Shown here: positions 33,778 to 41,976 of the stretch, piece by piece
How the letters are laid out: each line of letters begins with the position of its first letter
How positions within the stretch are numbered: position 1 is the stretch's first letter
Translations under genes and position numbers: made by a program
NCBI RefSeq assembly: GCF_018070325.1
Contig: NZ_JAGPXY010000023.1
Span: forward strand, 1 to 64,000
Length of the DNA stretch: 64,000 bases
DNA from: Micromonospora sp. H61
Lineage (GTDB): Bacteria > Actinomycetota > Actinomycetes > Mycobacteriales > Micromonosporaceae
Reading direction: 5' to 3'
Notes under the pieces: model-generated
Database searches by the model: none
Seen by the model: the letters and a program-made list of their open reading frames with translations, nothing else
Told to the model about the DNA's origin: nothing

Positions 33778-36198
33778 GTGACCTCCAACGACTTCAGCTC
33801 CGCGCGCGGCACGCCGCGCCACGACCTGGAGTCGTCGTCCGCGGCCACCGTATCCGCTGGTCCCGGCCCCGGGCCAGCCCCGGCCGACCTGCTGCGCCGG
33901 CTACGCGCCCGGGGCGCCGCCGACCCGGTCACCCACGTCGAGCGGGTGCCGGCCCGCGCCGGGGTGCCCGCGCCGTGGCCGTCGTGGGCACCGGCGGAGT
34001 TGCGCACGGCGTTCACCCGACGCGGCGTGGTCGCGCCCTGGCAACACCAGGCCGAGGCGGCCAACCTGGCGTACGAGGGCCAGCACGTGGTCGTCGCCAC
34101 CGGCACCGCGTCCGGCAAGTCACTGGCGTACCAGCTGCCCGCCCTGGCCACAGTGCTCGCCGACCCCCGGGCCACGGTGCTCTACCTGGCGCCGACCAAG
34201 GCGCTCGCCGCCGACCAACTGCGCGCCGTCGCCGCGCTGGAGCTGGAGGGGGTACGCCCCGCCTGCTACGACGGGGACACTCCGCGCACCGAGCGGGAGT
34301 GGATCCGCCGGCACTCCCGGTTCGTGCTGACCAACCCGGACATGCTGCACCACGGCATCCTGCCCGGGCACGCCCAATGGTCCGGCTTCCTGCGCCGACT
34401 CGCGTACGTGGTGATCGACGAGTGCCACACCTACCGGGGCGTGTTCGGCTCGCACGTCGCGCACGTGCTGCGTCGGCTGCGCCGGCAGTGCGCCCGGTTC
34501 GGGGCCACCCCGGTGTTCGTGCTCGCCTCGGCCACCTCCGGCGACCCGGCCACCGCTGCCGGACGGCTGACCGGCCTGCCGGTGACAGCGGTCACCGAGG
34601 ACGCCTCCCCCCGTGGCGGGGTGACCTTCGCGCTCTGGGAACCGCCGCTGCTGCCACCCGACTCGTCGGCCTCTTCTCCGGTGCCGCCGCAGGCGACCGG
34701 CGAGCACGACGAGCTTCACCAGGTCCGTCGGTCGGCGCTGCGCGAGACCGCGGACCTGCTCGCCGACACGGTCGCCGAGGGGGTACGCACCCTCGCGTTC
34801 GTCCGCTCCCGCAAGGGCGCCGAGGTGGTGGCCGCCAACGCGCGTCGAGCGCTGGACGACGCGGTGCCGGGGCTCGGTGACCGGGTGGCCGCCTACCGGG
34901 GCGGTTACCTGCGGGAGGAGCGGCGCGAGCTGGAAAGGGCCCTGCTGCACGGCGACCTGCTCGGCCTGGCCTCCACCAACGCGCTGGAGCTGGGCGTGGA
35001 CCTGGTCGGGCTCGACGCGGTGCTGATCTGCGGCTACCCGGGCACCCGGGCGTCGCTGTGGCAGCAGGCGGGCCGCGCCGGGCGTTCCGGGCAGGAGGCC
35101 CTCGCGGTGCTGGTGGCCCGGGACGACCCCCTGGACACCTACCTGGTGCACCACCCGGAGGCGATCTTCGGCGCGCCGGTGGAGGCGACGGTGCTCGACC
35201 CGGCCAACCCGTACGTGCTGGCACCGCAGCTGGCCTGCGCCGCGGTGGAGGCGCCGCTCACCCCGGCCGACCTGGTGCTCTTCGGTGAGGGGGCGAAGGA
35301 GGCGGTCGACCAACTGGTCGCGGCGGGGGCGCTGCGGCAGCGGCCCACCGGTTGGTACTGGCGGCACCGGGAGCGGCCCGAGGTCGACCTGCGCGGCGAG
35401 GGCGGCGCCCCGGTCGCCGTGGTGGAGTCGTCGACCGGTCGGCTGCTCGGCACTGTCGACGGCGGCTCGTCGCACTTCCTGCTGCACTCCGGCGCGATCT
35501 ATCTGCACCAGGGCGTCTCGTACGTGGTCGACCAACTCGACCTGGCCGACGGTTGCGCGCTGGTGCGCGCCGAAGAGCCGGACTGGTCCACCCACGCCCG
35601 CGACGTCACCGACGTGTCCGTGGTGTCGGTGCGCTCCTACGTGGACGCCGGGCCGGTCGGCATGTTCCTCGGCGAGGTGGATGTGACCAGCCAGGTGGTG
35701 TCGTACCAGCGGCGGCGGATCGCCACCGGCGAGGTGATCGACACCCGACCGCTCGACCTGCCCGCCCGGGAGCTGCGCACGGTGGCGGTCTGGTTCACCC
35801 TGTCACCGCAGTCGTTGGCCCTCGCCGGGGTCCAGCCGGCCGACGTGCCGGGTGCGCTGCACGCCGCCGAACACGCCGCGATCGGCCTGCTGCCGCTGAT
35901 GGCCACCTGCGACCGGTGGGACATCGGTGGGCTCTCCACCGCGCTGCACCCGGACACCGAGGCGCCGACCGTCTTCGTCTACGACGGGCATCCGGGCGGT
36001 GCCGGGTTCGCCGAGCGGGCGTACGGAACGGCGGCGGCGTGGCTGCGGGCCACCCGGGACGCGATCGCGGAGTGCGGCTGCGACGCCGGCTGCCCGTCCT
36101 GCGTGCAGTCACCGAAGTGCGGCAACGGCAACAACCCGCTCTCCAAGCCGGACGCGATCCGGGTCCTCGACGTGGTGTTGGCGAACCTGCCGGACTGA
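33778..36198 (+). CDS. DEAD/DEAH helicase with C-terminal four-Cys DUF1998 domain (MrfA/Hrq1-type)
   Basis: 806 residues from GTG 33778; GTG 33733 is also possible and neither has a clear ribosome site. Helicase motifs: TGTASGKSLAYQL (Walker A), VIDECHTYRG (DEAH-type box), LASATSGDP (motif III) and QQAGRAGRSGQ (motif VI). The C-terminus has the cysteine set CGCDAGCPSCVQSPKCG of DUF1998, as in Bacillus MrfA, a helicase that repairs mitomycin-C damage, and yeast Hrq1. It is therefore probably a DNA repair helicase. Followed by a small ORF about 100 bases on. Confidence 0.9.
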   Translation: MTSNDFSSARGTPRHDLESSSAATVSAGPGPGPAPADLLRRLRARGAADPVTHVERVPARAGVPAPWPSWAPAELRTAFTRRGVVAPWQHQAEAANLAYEGQHVVVATGTASGKSLAYQLPALATVLADPRATVLYLAPTKALAADQLRAVAALELEGVRPACYDGDTPRTEREWIRRHSRFVLTNPDMLHHGILPGHAQWSGFLRRLAYVVIDECHTYRGVFGSHVAHVLRRLRRQCARFGATPVFVLASATSGDPATAAGRLTGLPVTAVTEDASPRGGVTFALWEPPLLPPDSSASSPVPPQATGEHDELHQVRRSALRETADLLADTVAEGVRTLAFVRSRKGAEVVAANARRALDDAVPGLGDRVAAYRGGYLREERRELERALLHGDLLGLASTNALELGVDLVGLDAVLICGYPGTRASLWQQAGRAGRSGQEALAVLVARDDPLDTYLVHHPEAIFGAPVEATVLDPANPYVLAPQLACAAVEAPLTPADLVLFGEGAKEAVDQLVAAGALRQRPTGWYWRHRERPEVDLRGEGGAPVAVVESSTGRLLGTVDGGSSHFLLHSGAIYLHQGVSYVVDQLDLADGCALVRAEEPDWSTHARDVTDVSVVSVRSYVDAGPVGMFLGEVDVTSQVVSYQRRRIATGEVIDTRPLDLPARELRTVAVWFTLSPQSLALAGVQPADVPGALHAAEHAAIGLLPLMATCDRWDIGGLSTALHPDTEAPTVFVYDGHPGGAGFAERAYGTAAAWLRATRDAIAECGCDAGCPSCVQSPKCGNGNNPLSKPDAIRVLDVVLANLPD

Positions 36199-36297
36199 GC
36201 GGCTTGCATGAATCGGCATGGCACGGGGCACAATGATGTGGGAGCGCTTCCATCGATGCCAATGTTGCTGATCGCCCCCCGTGCCCGAGGAGAAGCT

Positions 36298-36507
36298 GTG
36301 GCCGACACCATCGCCGAGACCGTCGACCTGCTCTACACCATCGACCAGGACAATCTCACCCTCGACCAGCAGATCGCGCTGGGGTCGGCACTGGCCGCCC
36401 TGGCCCAGGCGGAACGGCTGGAACAGATCAACGAGCGGCTGCGCGGCATCCACCAGGTCCTTAACACCTGGGCGCTGCGGGCCGCGACCTCCGTCGACAG
36501 TCGCTGA
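36298..36507 (+). CDS. Small helical protein, unknown function
   Basis: 69 residues from GTG 36298, which has GAGGAGA nine bases upstream; an ATG at 36208 lacks a site. Almost all helical (VDLLYTIDQDNLTLDQQI and ALGSALAALAQAERLEQI). No cysteine or catalytic motif. It could be a small regulatory or structural protein; there is no recognised family. A hairpin at 36552-36589 ends the transcript. Confidence 0.58.
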   Translation: MADTIAETVDLLYTIDQDNLTLDQQIALGSALAALAQAERLEQINERLRGIHQVLNTWALRAATSVDSR

Positions 36508-36551
36508 GGTCTCCCGGAGCGATCCTGCCAGGGCACCAGTGATCACTCCGG

Positions 36552-36589
36552 GCTGGGTAGTCGTCCGGCGACCTCGACGGCTACCCAGC
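36552..36589 (+). terminator. Hairpin after the small ORF
   Basis: GCTGGGTAG and CTACCCAGC form a perfect 9-bp stem with a 20-base loop, 45 bases after the stop of the small ORF and before the LURP-like gene. Confidence 0.5.
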
Positions 36590-36672
36590 AGCAACTGATC
36601 ATGGACAGCGGGGAGGGCGGCACTTGTCGGGCTGTGCGAGACTCCGGCGCACCAACCCCCAGAGGAGTACAC

Positions 36673-37251
36673 ATGCAGCTCGACAACTTGCAGGGCCAGC
36701 ACCAGTTCCACATCCGCCAGCGACTGCGCATGATGGTCAACCAGTACGAGGTCCGGGCGGTCTCCCCCGACGGCACCGAGGGTGAGCTGCTGGCGTTCGC
36801 GCAGCAGAAGCGGCTCGCCTTCAAGGAGCAGGTGACCATCTACACGGACGACTCCAAGCAGCAGCCCCTGCTCGGCTTCAAGGCCCGCCAGCGCATCGAC
36901 CTCGGCGCCACCTACGACGTCACCGACGCGGCCGGCAACCCGATCGGCCTGTTCCGCAAGGACTTCGCCCAGTCGCTGCTGCGGTCCACCTGGCACGTCG
37001 AGCAGGGCGGCCTGCCGCAGGTGACGGGCCAGGAGCGCAGCATGCCGGTGGCACTGCTGCGTCGATTCGTCGACTCGCTGTCCTGGCTGCCGTACCACTT
37101 CGACTTCACCGCGAACGGCCAGCCGGTCTTCACCGTGGTCAAGAAGTGGGGCCTGCGCGACAAGTACGTCGTCGAGGTGCAGAACCCGCAGATCGACCGT
37201 CGCCTGGTCATCGCGATGGCCGTCGCCCTCGACGCGCTCCAGGCCCGCTGA
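36673..37251 (+). CDS. LURP-one-related (tubby-C-like) protein
   Basis: 192 residues from ATG 36673 with AGAGGAG eight bases upstream. The sequence is a beta-barrel type with alternating strands: FHIRQRLRMMVNQYEVRAV, LAFAQQKRLAFKEQVTIY, LGFKARQRIDLGATYDVTD and a closing FTVVKKWGLRDKYVVEV. Fold and order match the LURP-one-related family, related to phospholipid scramblase and tubby domains. It is cytoplasmic and common in actinobacteria; the function is not known. Confidence 0.78.
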   Translation: MQLDNLQGQHQFHIRQRLRMMVNQYEVRAVSPDGTEGELLAFAQQKRLAFKEQVTIYTDDSKQQPLLGFKARQRIDLGATYDVTDAAGNPIGLFRKDFAQSLLRSTWHVEQGGLPQVTGQERSMPVALLRRFVDSLSWLPYHFDFTANGQPVFTVVKKWGLRDKYVVEVQNPQIDRRLVIAMAVALDALQAR

Positions 37252-37352
37252 CACACCCGGCCCGGACCAGGGCGGCGCGGCGACCCTCCACGGTCGCCGT
37301 AGCAGCCACCCAATCCTCGGCTGCCGGCCGGGACCGGGACCTCGACCAGGTC

Positions 37353-37525
37353 CCGGCCGGCAGGCCGCGCTCTGCTCTGGCCGCGCCCGGCCGGCAGGCC
37401 GTTGGACCGCGCTCCCGGGCGGGAGGCCGTCGGGGACCGCGCTCCCGGGCGGGAGGCCGTTGGACCGCACGCCCCTGCCGGCGCGCCGTTGGACCCTCCT
37501 CAGGCGCGAGGCCGTTGGTGACTCG
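37353..37525. repeat. Degenerate tandem array of about 29 bases
   Basis: About six units end in GGCCGTTGGACCGC or a variant, with an inner CTCCCGGGCGGGA. Two adjacent copies are almost identical (37411-37468). Units are self-complementary in part, so each could fold. There is no spacer pattern of a CRISPR and no cas gene. Confidence 0.75.
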
Positions 37526-37551
37526 GCCCCTGACGGGTCCGGTCTCCCTTT

Positions 37552-37603
37552 GGAGCTGATGTCGTAAACGCATCACCCTTGATGTCCTAACCGATTCAGC
37601 TCC
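37552..37603. repeat. Hairpin element with GGAGCTGA/TCAGCTCC ends
   Basis: Outer 8-base arms GGAGCTGA and TCAGCTCC are perfectly complementary. The interior is only partly paired (GATGTCGTAAACG against CTAACCGAT). Probably a bidirectional terminator between the convergent LURP-like gene and Tad locus. Confidence 0.5.
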
Positions 37604-37664
37604 ACAGCACCCACCAATCCCACCAGGGCCGTTGGCTCCTTGAGCAGGCGCCGGCCAGTGCGGG

Positions 37665-38078
37665 TCAGCCCCGCACCGGGCCGGCGCGGGCGCTCGCCGC
37701 GGCCACCCGGGTCAGGCCGGGTAGTGGCGTGAACGCCACCTCGACCGTCACCAGCACGTCCAACCCGTCGAGGTGGCAGCCGACCAGCCGGCCATTGTTG
37801 CGACCGGCCAGGTCAGCAGCGGACGCGCAGGCCACCACGTCGCCGTCGAGCGCTCGGGCCGCCCCGGCCAGCGCGCCGAGGTCGGCTGCTACCGCCGCCC
37901 GCTGACTCGCCATTCCGGCGGCGACGATGGCGGCGCCGAACGTCCCGAACACCACGAATACGAGCCCCATCGCCAGCAGCAGGACCGTCGCGCCACCTCG
38001 CTGGCGGTCCGGCCGGCCAGCAACCAGCCCTCCGGCAGCCGGTTCTCCACCGGCGCGGGGTGATGGATCTGTTCGCAC
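37665..38078 (-). CDS. TadE/TadG-like pilus protein (Rv3654c-type)
   Basis: 137 residues from GTG 38078, which shares one base with the upstream TAG stop. After a polar head, one hydrophobic segment (GGATVLLLAMGLVFVVFGTFG) serves as a membrane anchor/class III signal, then AAVAADLGALAGAARALDG with the usual small residues, and two cysteines (VVACASA and LVGCHLD). This is the Rv3654c-like secretion/Tad accessory protein; it probably makes a pseudopilin-like subunit. Last gene of the leftward Tad operon. Confidence 0.8.
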   Translation of the reverse strand: MRTDPSPRAGGEPAAGGLVAGRPDRQRGGATVLLLAMGLVFVVFGTFGAAIVAAGMASQRAAVAADLGALAGAARALDGDVVACASAADLAGRNNGRLVGCHLDGLDVLVTVEVAFTPLPGLTRVAAASARAGPVRG

Positions 38079-38524
38079 TACCAACTCCCCTCGTGAGCGC
38101 CCGGTTCGACGGCGGCGACGGCGGTGGCGACCACTGTGATTCGCGGTAACCGGCCGCCCAGCGTCCGGACGGGGGCCCGTACCGTCGCCTGCACCCGGTC
38201 GCCGTCGACGGACACCGAAACCGTCGCGCCCGGCGGCGCCGCACGGCCACCCTCCGCGCTGCCGTCCGCGCCCCGGGCGGCGGCGAGCGCAGCCTCCCGG
38301 GCCGCGTGCAGGCAGCCCGCCTGTGCGCTGACGGCGTTGACAGCGGTCAGGCCGACCAGCAGGAGCAGGAGCAGCGCCGGCAGGCCGGCCGCCAGTTCGG
38401 CGGTGAAGGACCCCCGGTCCCCGCCAACGGTCCGCGCGAGGACGTGAAGTCTCCGCCCGGCGCGTGCCGCCAGCCCGGGAACACTCGACCCTGGATCGCG
38501 GCCGGCCGGCCGGCGCTCGATCAC
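38078..38524 (-). CDS. TadE-family pseudopilin
   Basis: 148 residues from GTG 38524, overlapping the DUF4244 pilin stop (GTGA). The class III leader ends in DRGSFTAELAAGLPALLLLLL, with the Glu at the usual +5-type position. One hydrophobic helix, then ALAAARGADGSAEGGRAAP and a beta-rich C-terminus (VQATVRAPVRTLGG). A minor Tad pilus subunit that helps assembly. Confidence 0.83.
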   Translation of the reverse strand: MIERRPAGRDPGSSVPGLAARAGRRLHVLARTVGGDRGSFTAELAAGLPALLLLLLVGLTAVNAVSAQAGCLHAAREAALAAARGADGSAEGGRAAPPGATVSVSVDGDRVQATVRAPVRTLGGRLPRITVVATAVAAVEPGAHEGSW

Positions 38525-38688
38525 TTCAGTGCCCGGTCGATGACGGCGGTCAGCGCCGACTGGACGTTGCCGGAGGTCAGCACCTTCAACAGGATCCCGG
38601 CGAAGGCGACCGCGGCGAGGGTACCCACGGCGTACTCGGCCGTGTTCATCCCGGCATCGCCGCGCAGGCGAGCGATGAGTTTGCGCAT
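38521..38688 (-). CDS. DUF4244 Flp-like pilin
   Basis: Only 55 residues from ATG 38688, with GGGAAACAG upstream. It starts MRKLIARLRGDAGMNTAEYA, in which GMNTAEYA matches the Flp prepilin-processing segment with Glu at +5, then one hydrophobic helix (VGTLAAVAFAGILLKVL). The short size, position between tadC and tadE, and TAEY motif fit the actinobacterial DUF4244 major pilin. It should polymerise outside the membrane after cleavage; the prepilin peptidase is not in the window. Confidence 0.85.
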   Translation of the reverse strand: MRKLIARLRGDAGMNTAEYAVGTLAAVAFAGILLKVLTSGNVQSALTAVIDRALK

Positions 38689-38710
38689 GACTGTTTCCCT
38701 TCTCGATGGG

Positions 38711-39505
38711 TCAGAGCACGTCGCCGAGGACGGCGACGATCACCGGCACGAGTCCGGCGAGAATGAACGCCGGCAGGAAGCAGAGCCCCAGCGGCAGAAC
38801 GATGAGCACACCCGCCCGGCGGGCCGATGCCTCGGCAGCGGTGGCCCGGTCGGCGCGCAGGTCGTCGGCGAGCCGGGTCAGGGCGCCGGCCAGGGCGGCA
38901 CCACTGTTGGCCGAGCGCAACGCCGCCGCGGTGAGGCGCTCCGCGCCGGGCACGCCGTCCAGCGCGGACCATGCCTCCGCTGGGCCACCACCAAGCAGCA
39001 GCGTGCGGCCAACACGGGCCAACCGGCCGGCGAGCGCCCCGTCCAGTGCCTCGGCGACGGCCAACACCGAGCGATCCACCGGCGCACCCGCCCGCATGGC
39101 CGCGGCCAGAAGGTCGGCGGCGAGCGGTAGGTCGGCGGCCTCCTGCTGCCGCCGCCTACGCACAGCGGGCGACTCGATCCGCCGCAACAGGACATCGAGC
39201 AGGAACGCGGCCGGAACAGCGCCGAGCAGCCCGAGCCAGCCCTCCACGACGATGGCCACGGCGAGCCCAGCCAACACCGCCACGAGGCGGATCGCGTCCG
39301 GCCGCCGCCTGGTTGAGCTGGGCTGGCTCACCGAGCTGGGCTGGCTCGCCCAGTGGGCTTGGCTCGCTGAGCTGGGCCGGTCGGCTGCGCTGCGCTGGCC
39401 GGCCCAGCTGCGTTGCCTCCCGGAGCTAGGTTGGCCGGCGGCGCCGGGCTGGCCGGCTGGGCCTCGGGCCCCGCCGGGCTGGCCGGCTGGGCCTCGGGCC
39501 GTCAT
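38711..39505 (-). CDS. tadC: TadC-like type II/IV secretion F protein
   Basis: 264 residues from ATG 39505, overlapping tadB (ATGA). The first 70 residues are a low-complexity, repeat-like Ser/Gln/Pro/Ala stretch (SQPSSVSQPSSTRR) unusual for this family. Then comes the T2SSF core: AADLPLAADLLAAAMRAGAP with the cytoplasmic helical bundle, and C-terminal helices (RAGVLIVLPLGLCFLPAFI, then the last TM). It forms the inner membrane platform of the Tad pilus together with TadB. Confidence 0.83.
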   Translation of the reverse strand: MTARGPAGQPGGARGPAGQPGAAGQPSSGRQRSWAGQRSAADRPSSASQAHWASQPSSVSQPSSTRRRPDAIRLVAVLAGLAVAIVVEGWLGLLGAVPAAFLLDVLLRRIESPAVRRRRQQEAADLPLAADLLAAAMRAGAPVDRSVLAVAEALDGALAGRLARVGRTLLLGGGPAEAWSALDGVPGAERLTAAALRSANSGAALAGALTRLADDLRADRATAAEASARRAGVLIVLPLGLCFLPAFILAGLVPVIVAVLGDVL

Positions 39506-40785
39506 CCGGCCCGCCCCGGTGTCGCGCCCAGCCGTTCCGTCCAGAGGAGGCCCACGACCTGAAGGGCGACCGCGACAACCGCGCTAGCGCCGCCGATCGT
39601 GCTGTGCAGGAGCACCCACATGGGGTCGACGCCGATGCCGTACCCCAGCCCGATCCCGCCAAGCGGCAGGGCCGCCAGTAGCCAGGCCGTGGCCCGGGCA
39701 CCGGCCGCCTGGGCCGCCGCCGCGGCCAGACCCCGGTCGGTCGCCCGAGCGTCCGCCTCGATCCGCTCCAGAAGCTCCGCCAACGGCGCACCGGTCCGGT
39801 CGGCCAACCGCACCGCCGCCGAGGTCAGCTGACGTAGGCGGCTCGCCCCGTCACCCTGAACGGCCGTGACGCCGAGCGTGTGTGGGACGGGCAGGCCGGC
39901 CCGCAAATCCGCCGCGAGGCCGCAGAGCTGGTCCAGCCCACGTCGTCGGTCCCGCTCGGCGCTCCGGTTCACTCGCCGACGCAGCGCGGCGCGCACGGCC
40001 AGCGTTGCGTACCCGGCCATCGCGACCGCGGCCACCGGACCGCCGACCACGGCACCCACACCGCCACCGAGCAGACCGACCACCGGCAGCACGCGGGTCG
40101 TCGATCGCGAGATGCGCACCGACGGAGGCGCACCCGGCGTCCTGTCGGTCGGGCTGACGCGCCCGTGGGCGCGGCAATCGACGATCGCGCACCCGTCGGA
40201 CGCCGCCCCGGCGGACGCGTCGCCCCGACAGCCGGCGTCCAGGTCGCCGTGCCCATCGGCGGTTGCCGGCCCGGAGACCTCGTTCCGACCGGCCGCGTCC
40301 ACACCGCTGACACCGATCGTGACCGTGGCCGCCGGCCGTTGTTCGACGTCGAGCATGGTGGGGGGCGCTTCCGGGCGGGCGGTGCCGGTCGGGCGTCGGG
40401 GATCCCGACGGGCCGGCGGGCGCGTCGGGCCCAACGGACGCGTGAACCTGTCTGCCGCTCCCGGCCACCTCGGGCTGCGGGTGACGTCCCGGTCGGGCCA
40501 GCCGAGTGCCGTCCGTCTTCCGTTGGCACCCGCAGTAGTCGCCGACTCGCACGCGACGTCGATCGGATGACCGTTGGTCGGGGCGGTGCCGTCGACCGGC
40601 CCGTCCGGCGTGCGACCGAGTTCCCTGATCCACTGCACCAGGGCGTCATCCGGATCGACGCCGCCGGCCCTCCGCCCCGGTGCCAGCACGCGACGTCGAC
40701 GGGACCGAATGCTCCGCACCGGCCACGCCACCAGGGCAGCGGCGACCAGGAGCAGTGCCGCCACCAGCATCGTCTCGCCGGTCAT
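39502..40785 (-). CDS. tadB: TadB-like type II/IV secretion F protein with a long insert
   Basis: 427 residues from ATG 40785, set by the ATGA overlap with tadA. The first TM (MLVAALLLVAAALVAWPV) is followed by about 190 polar, low-complexity residues rich in Asp, Arg and Gly that ordinary TadB proteins do not have. After residue 225 come two TMs (VLPVVGLLGGGVGAVVGGPV), the T2SSF bundle (LDQLCGLAADLRAGLPVPHTLG) and final TMs. Platform protein of the pilus machine. The insert may be a lineage-specific regulatory region or a sign of relaxed selection. Confidence 0.82.
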   Translation of the reverse strand: MTGETMLVAALLLVAAALVAWPVRSIRSRRRRVLAPGRRAGGVDPDDALVQWIRELGRTPDGPVDGTAPTNGHPIDVACESATTAGANGRRTALGWPDRDVTRSPRWPGAADRFTRPLGPTRPPARRDPRRPTGTARPEAPPTMLDVEQRPAATVTIGVSGVDAAGRNEVSGPATADGHGDLDAGCRGDASAGAASDGCAIVDCRAHGRVSPTDRTPGAPPSVRISRSTTRVLPVVGLLGGGVGAVVGGPVAAVAMAGYATLAVRAALRRRVNRSAERDRRRGLDQLCGLAADLRAGLPVPHTLGVTAVQGDGASRLRQLTSAAVRLADRTGAPLAELLERIEADARATDRGLAAAAAQAAGARATAWLLAALPLGGIGLGYGIGVDPMWVLLHSTIGGASAVVAVALQVVGLLWTERLGATPGRAG

Positions 40786-41976
40786 GCCGGACCCGCCGAT
40801 CCGGGCCATGGCTCGCTGAGGATGGGCGGCACCGCCACCCCACGCTCCCGCAGCAGCGCCCCGAGGGCACGGGCGGCGAGCCCGAGCCCACTGCCGCGTA
40901 CCCAGGCGGGCACCACCGTCACCAACCGTTCGGGCCCCTCGGGCAGCAGCAGGCAGACCGACTCCAGGACACGACCCCGGTTGCTTCGTCGCACCTGGAA
41001 CAGCACCTGCAACGCGGCGGCCACCTGGGCGTGCAGCGCGGCGCGAGGCAGCCCACCCAACATGCCCAGGGCCTCCAACCGGGCCGGCACGTCCGACGGT
41101 GTGTTGGCGTGCAGGGTGCCGGCGCCCCCGTCATGGCCGGTGTTGAGCGCGGCCAGGAGATCGACCACCTCACCGCCCCGGCACTCCCCGACCACCAGCC
41201 GGTCCGGGCGCATCCGCAACGCCTGTCGGACCAGGTCCGCCAGGCTGACCACGCCCGTGCCCTCCACATTGGCGGTACGCGCCTGGAGCCCCACCACGTG
41301 CGGATGCCCCGGGCGCAGCTCGGCGGCGTCCTCCACCAGCACGATCCGTTCGGTGGCCGGCACCATTCCCAGCAACGTGTTGAGCAGCGTCGTCTTGCCT
41401 GACCCGGTACCCCCGGTCACCAGGTACGCCAACCGGGCCGCCACGACGGCAGCGAGCAGTGGTGCCAACGGTCGCGGCACGGTCCCCTGGCGCACCAACT
41501 CGTCGAGGGTGAACGGCCGGTGTCGGAAGGTCCGCAGCGACAGATAGGGACCTTCGGTCGCCACCGGCGGCAGCACGGCGTGCAGTCGGGTGCCATCGGG
41601 AAGCCGCGCGTCCGCGTACGGGGAGCCGTCGTCGAGCCGCCGCCCCGCGCTGGCGATCAGCCGCTGCGCCAACCGGCGGACGTCCTCCACCGAGCCCATC
41701 GGGACGGCGACCTGCTGCAGCCCCGATCCGCGGTCGACCCAGACCCGGGCGCCGTTGACGAGGACGTCGGTGACCTCCGGGTCGGCCAGCAGCGGCGCCA
41801 ACGGCCCGGCGCCGACGAGGTCGTCGCTGTCCTTGGGGGTCGGGGCCGAGCACTGCGGCGGCGGGCTCGGCCCGTACCGCGGAAACGATGGCCGCCGCGG
41901 TGACCGGGGTGGTGGCTGCCGCGATCCGCTGCCGTACCCGGGCGGCGAGCGTGCCGTCCTCCGGCCCGGCGGTCAT
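40782..41976 (-). CDS. tadA: TadA/CpaF-type pilus ATPase with an apparent frameshift near 41840
   Basis: The native N-terminus starts at ATG 41976 (TLAARVRQRIAAATTPVT, then IVSAVRAEPAAAVLG). The conserved remainder (DSDDLVGAGPLAPLLADPEV to the end) is in the next frame. ATPase motifs are intact: TGGTGSGKTTLLN (Walker A), RIVLVEDAAEL (Asp box), GECRGGEVVDLL (Walker B) and HANTPSDVPARL. The join falls at a CCCC/CCCCC tract near 41833-41850, where 10-15 codons usually present seem absent. So it is either a pseudogene by small deletion or a base-calling error. It powers pilus assembly when intact. Confidence 0.75.

Larger units (their letters stand above)
37254..37664. other. Gene-free region with repeats
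   Basis: No coding is credible. It contains the degenerate tandem array at 37353-37525 and the hairpin at 37552-37603, between the rightward LURP-like gene and the leftward Tad locus. Confidence 0.6.

Noticed and set aside
37353..37525. CRISPR array
   Set aside because: Units are contiguous without unique spacers, are diverged, and there is no cas gene.
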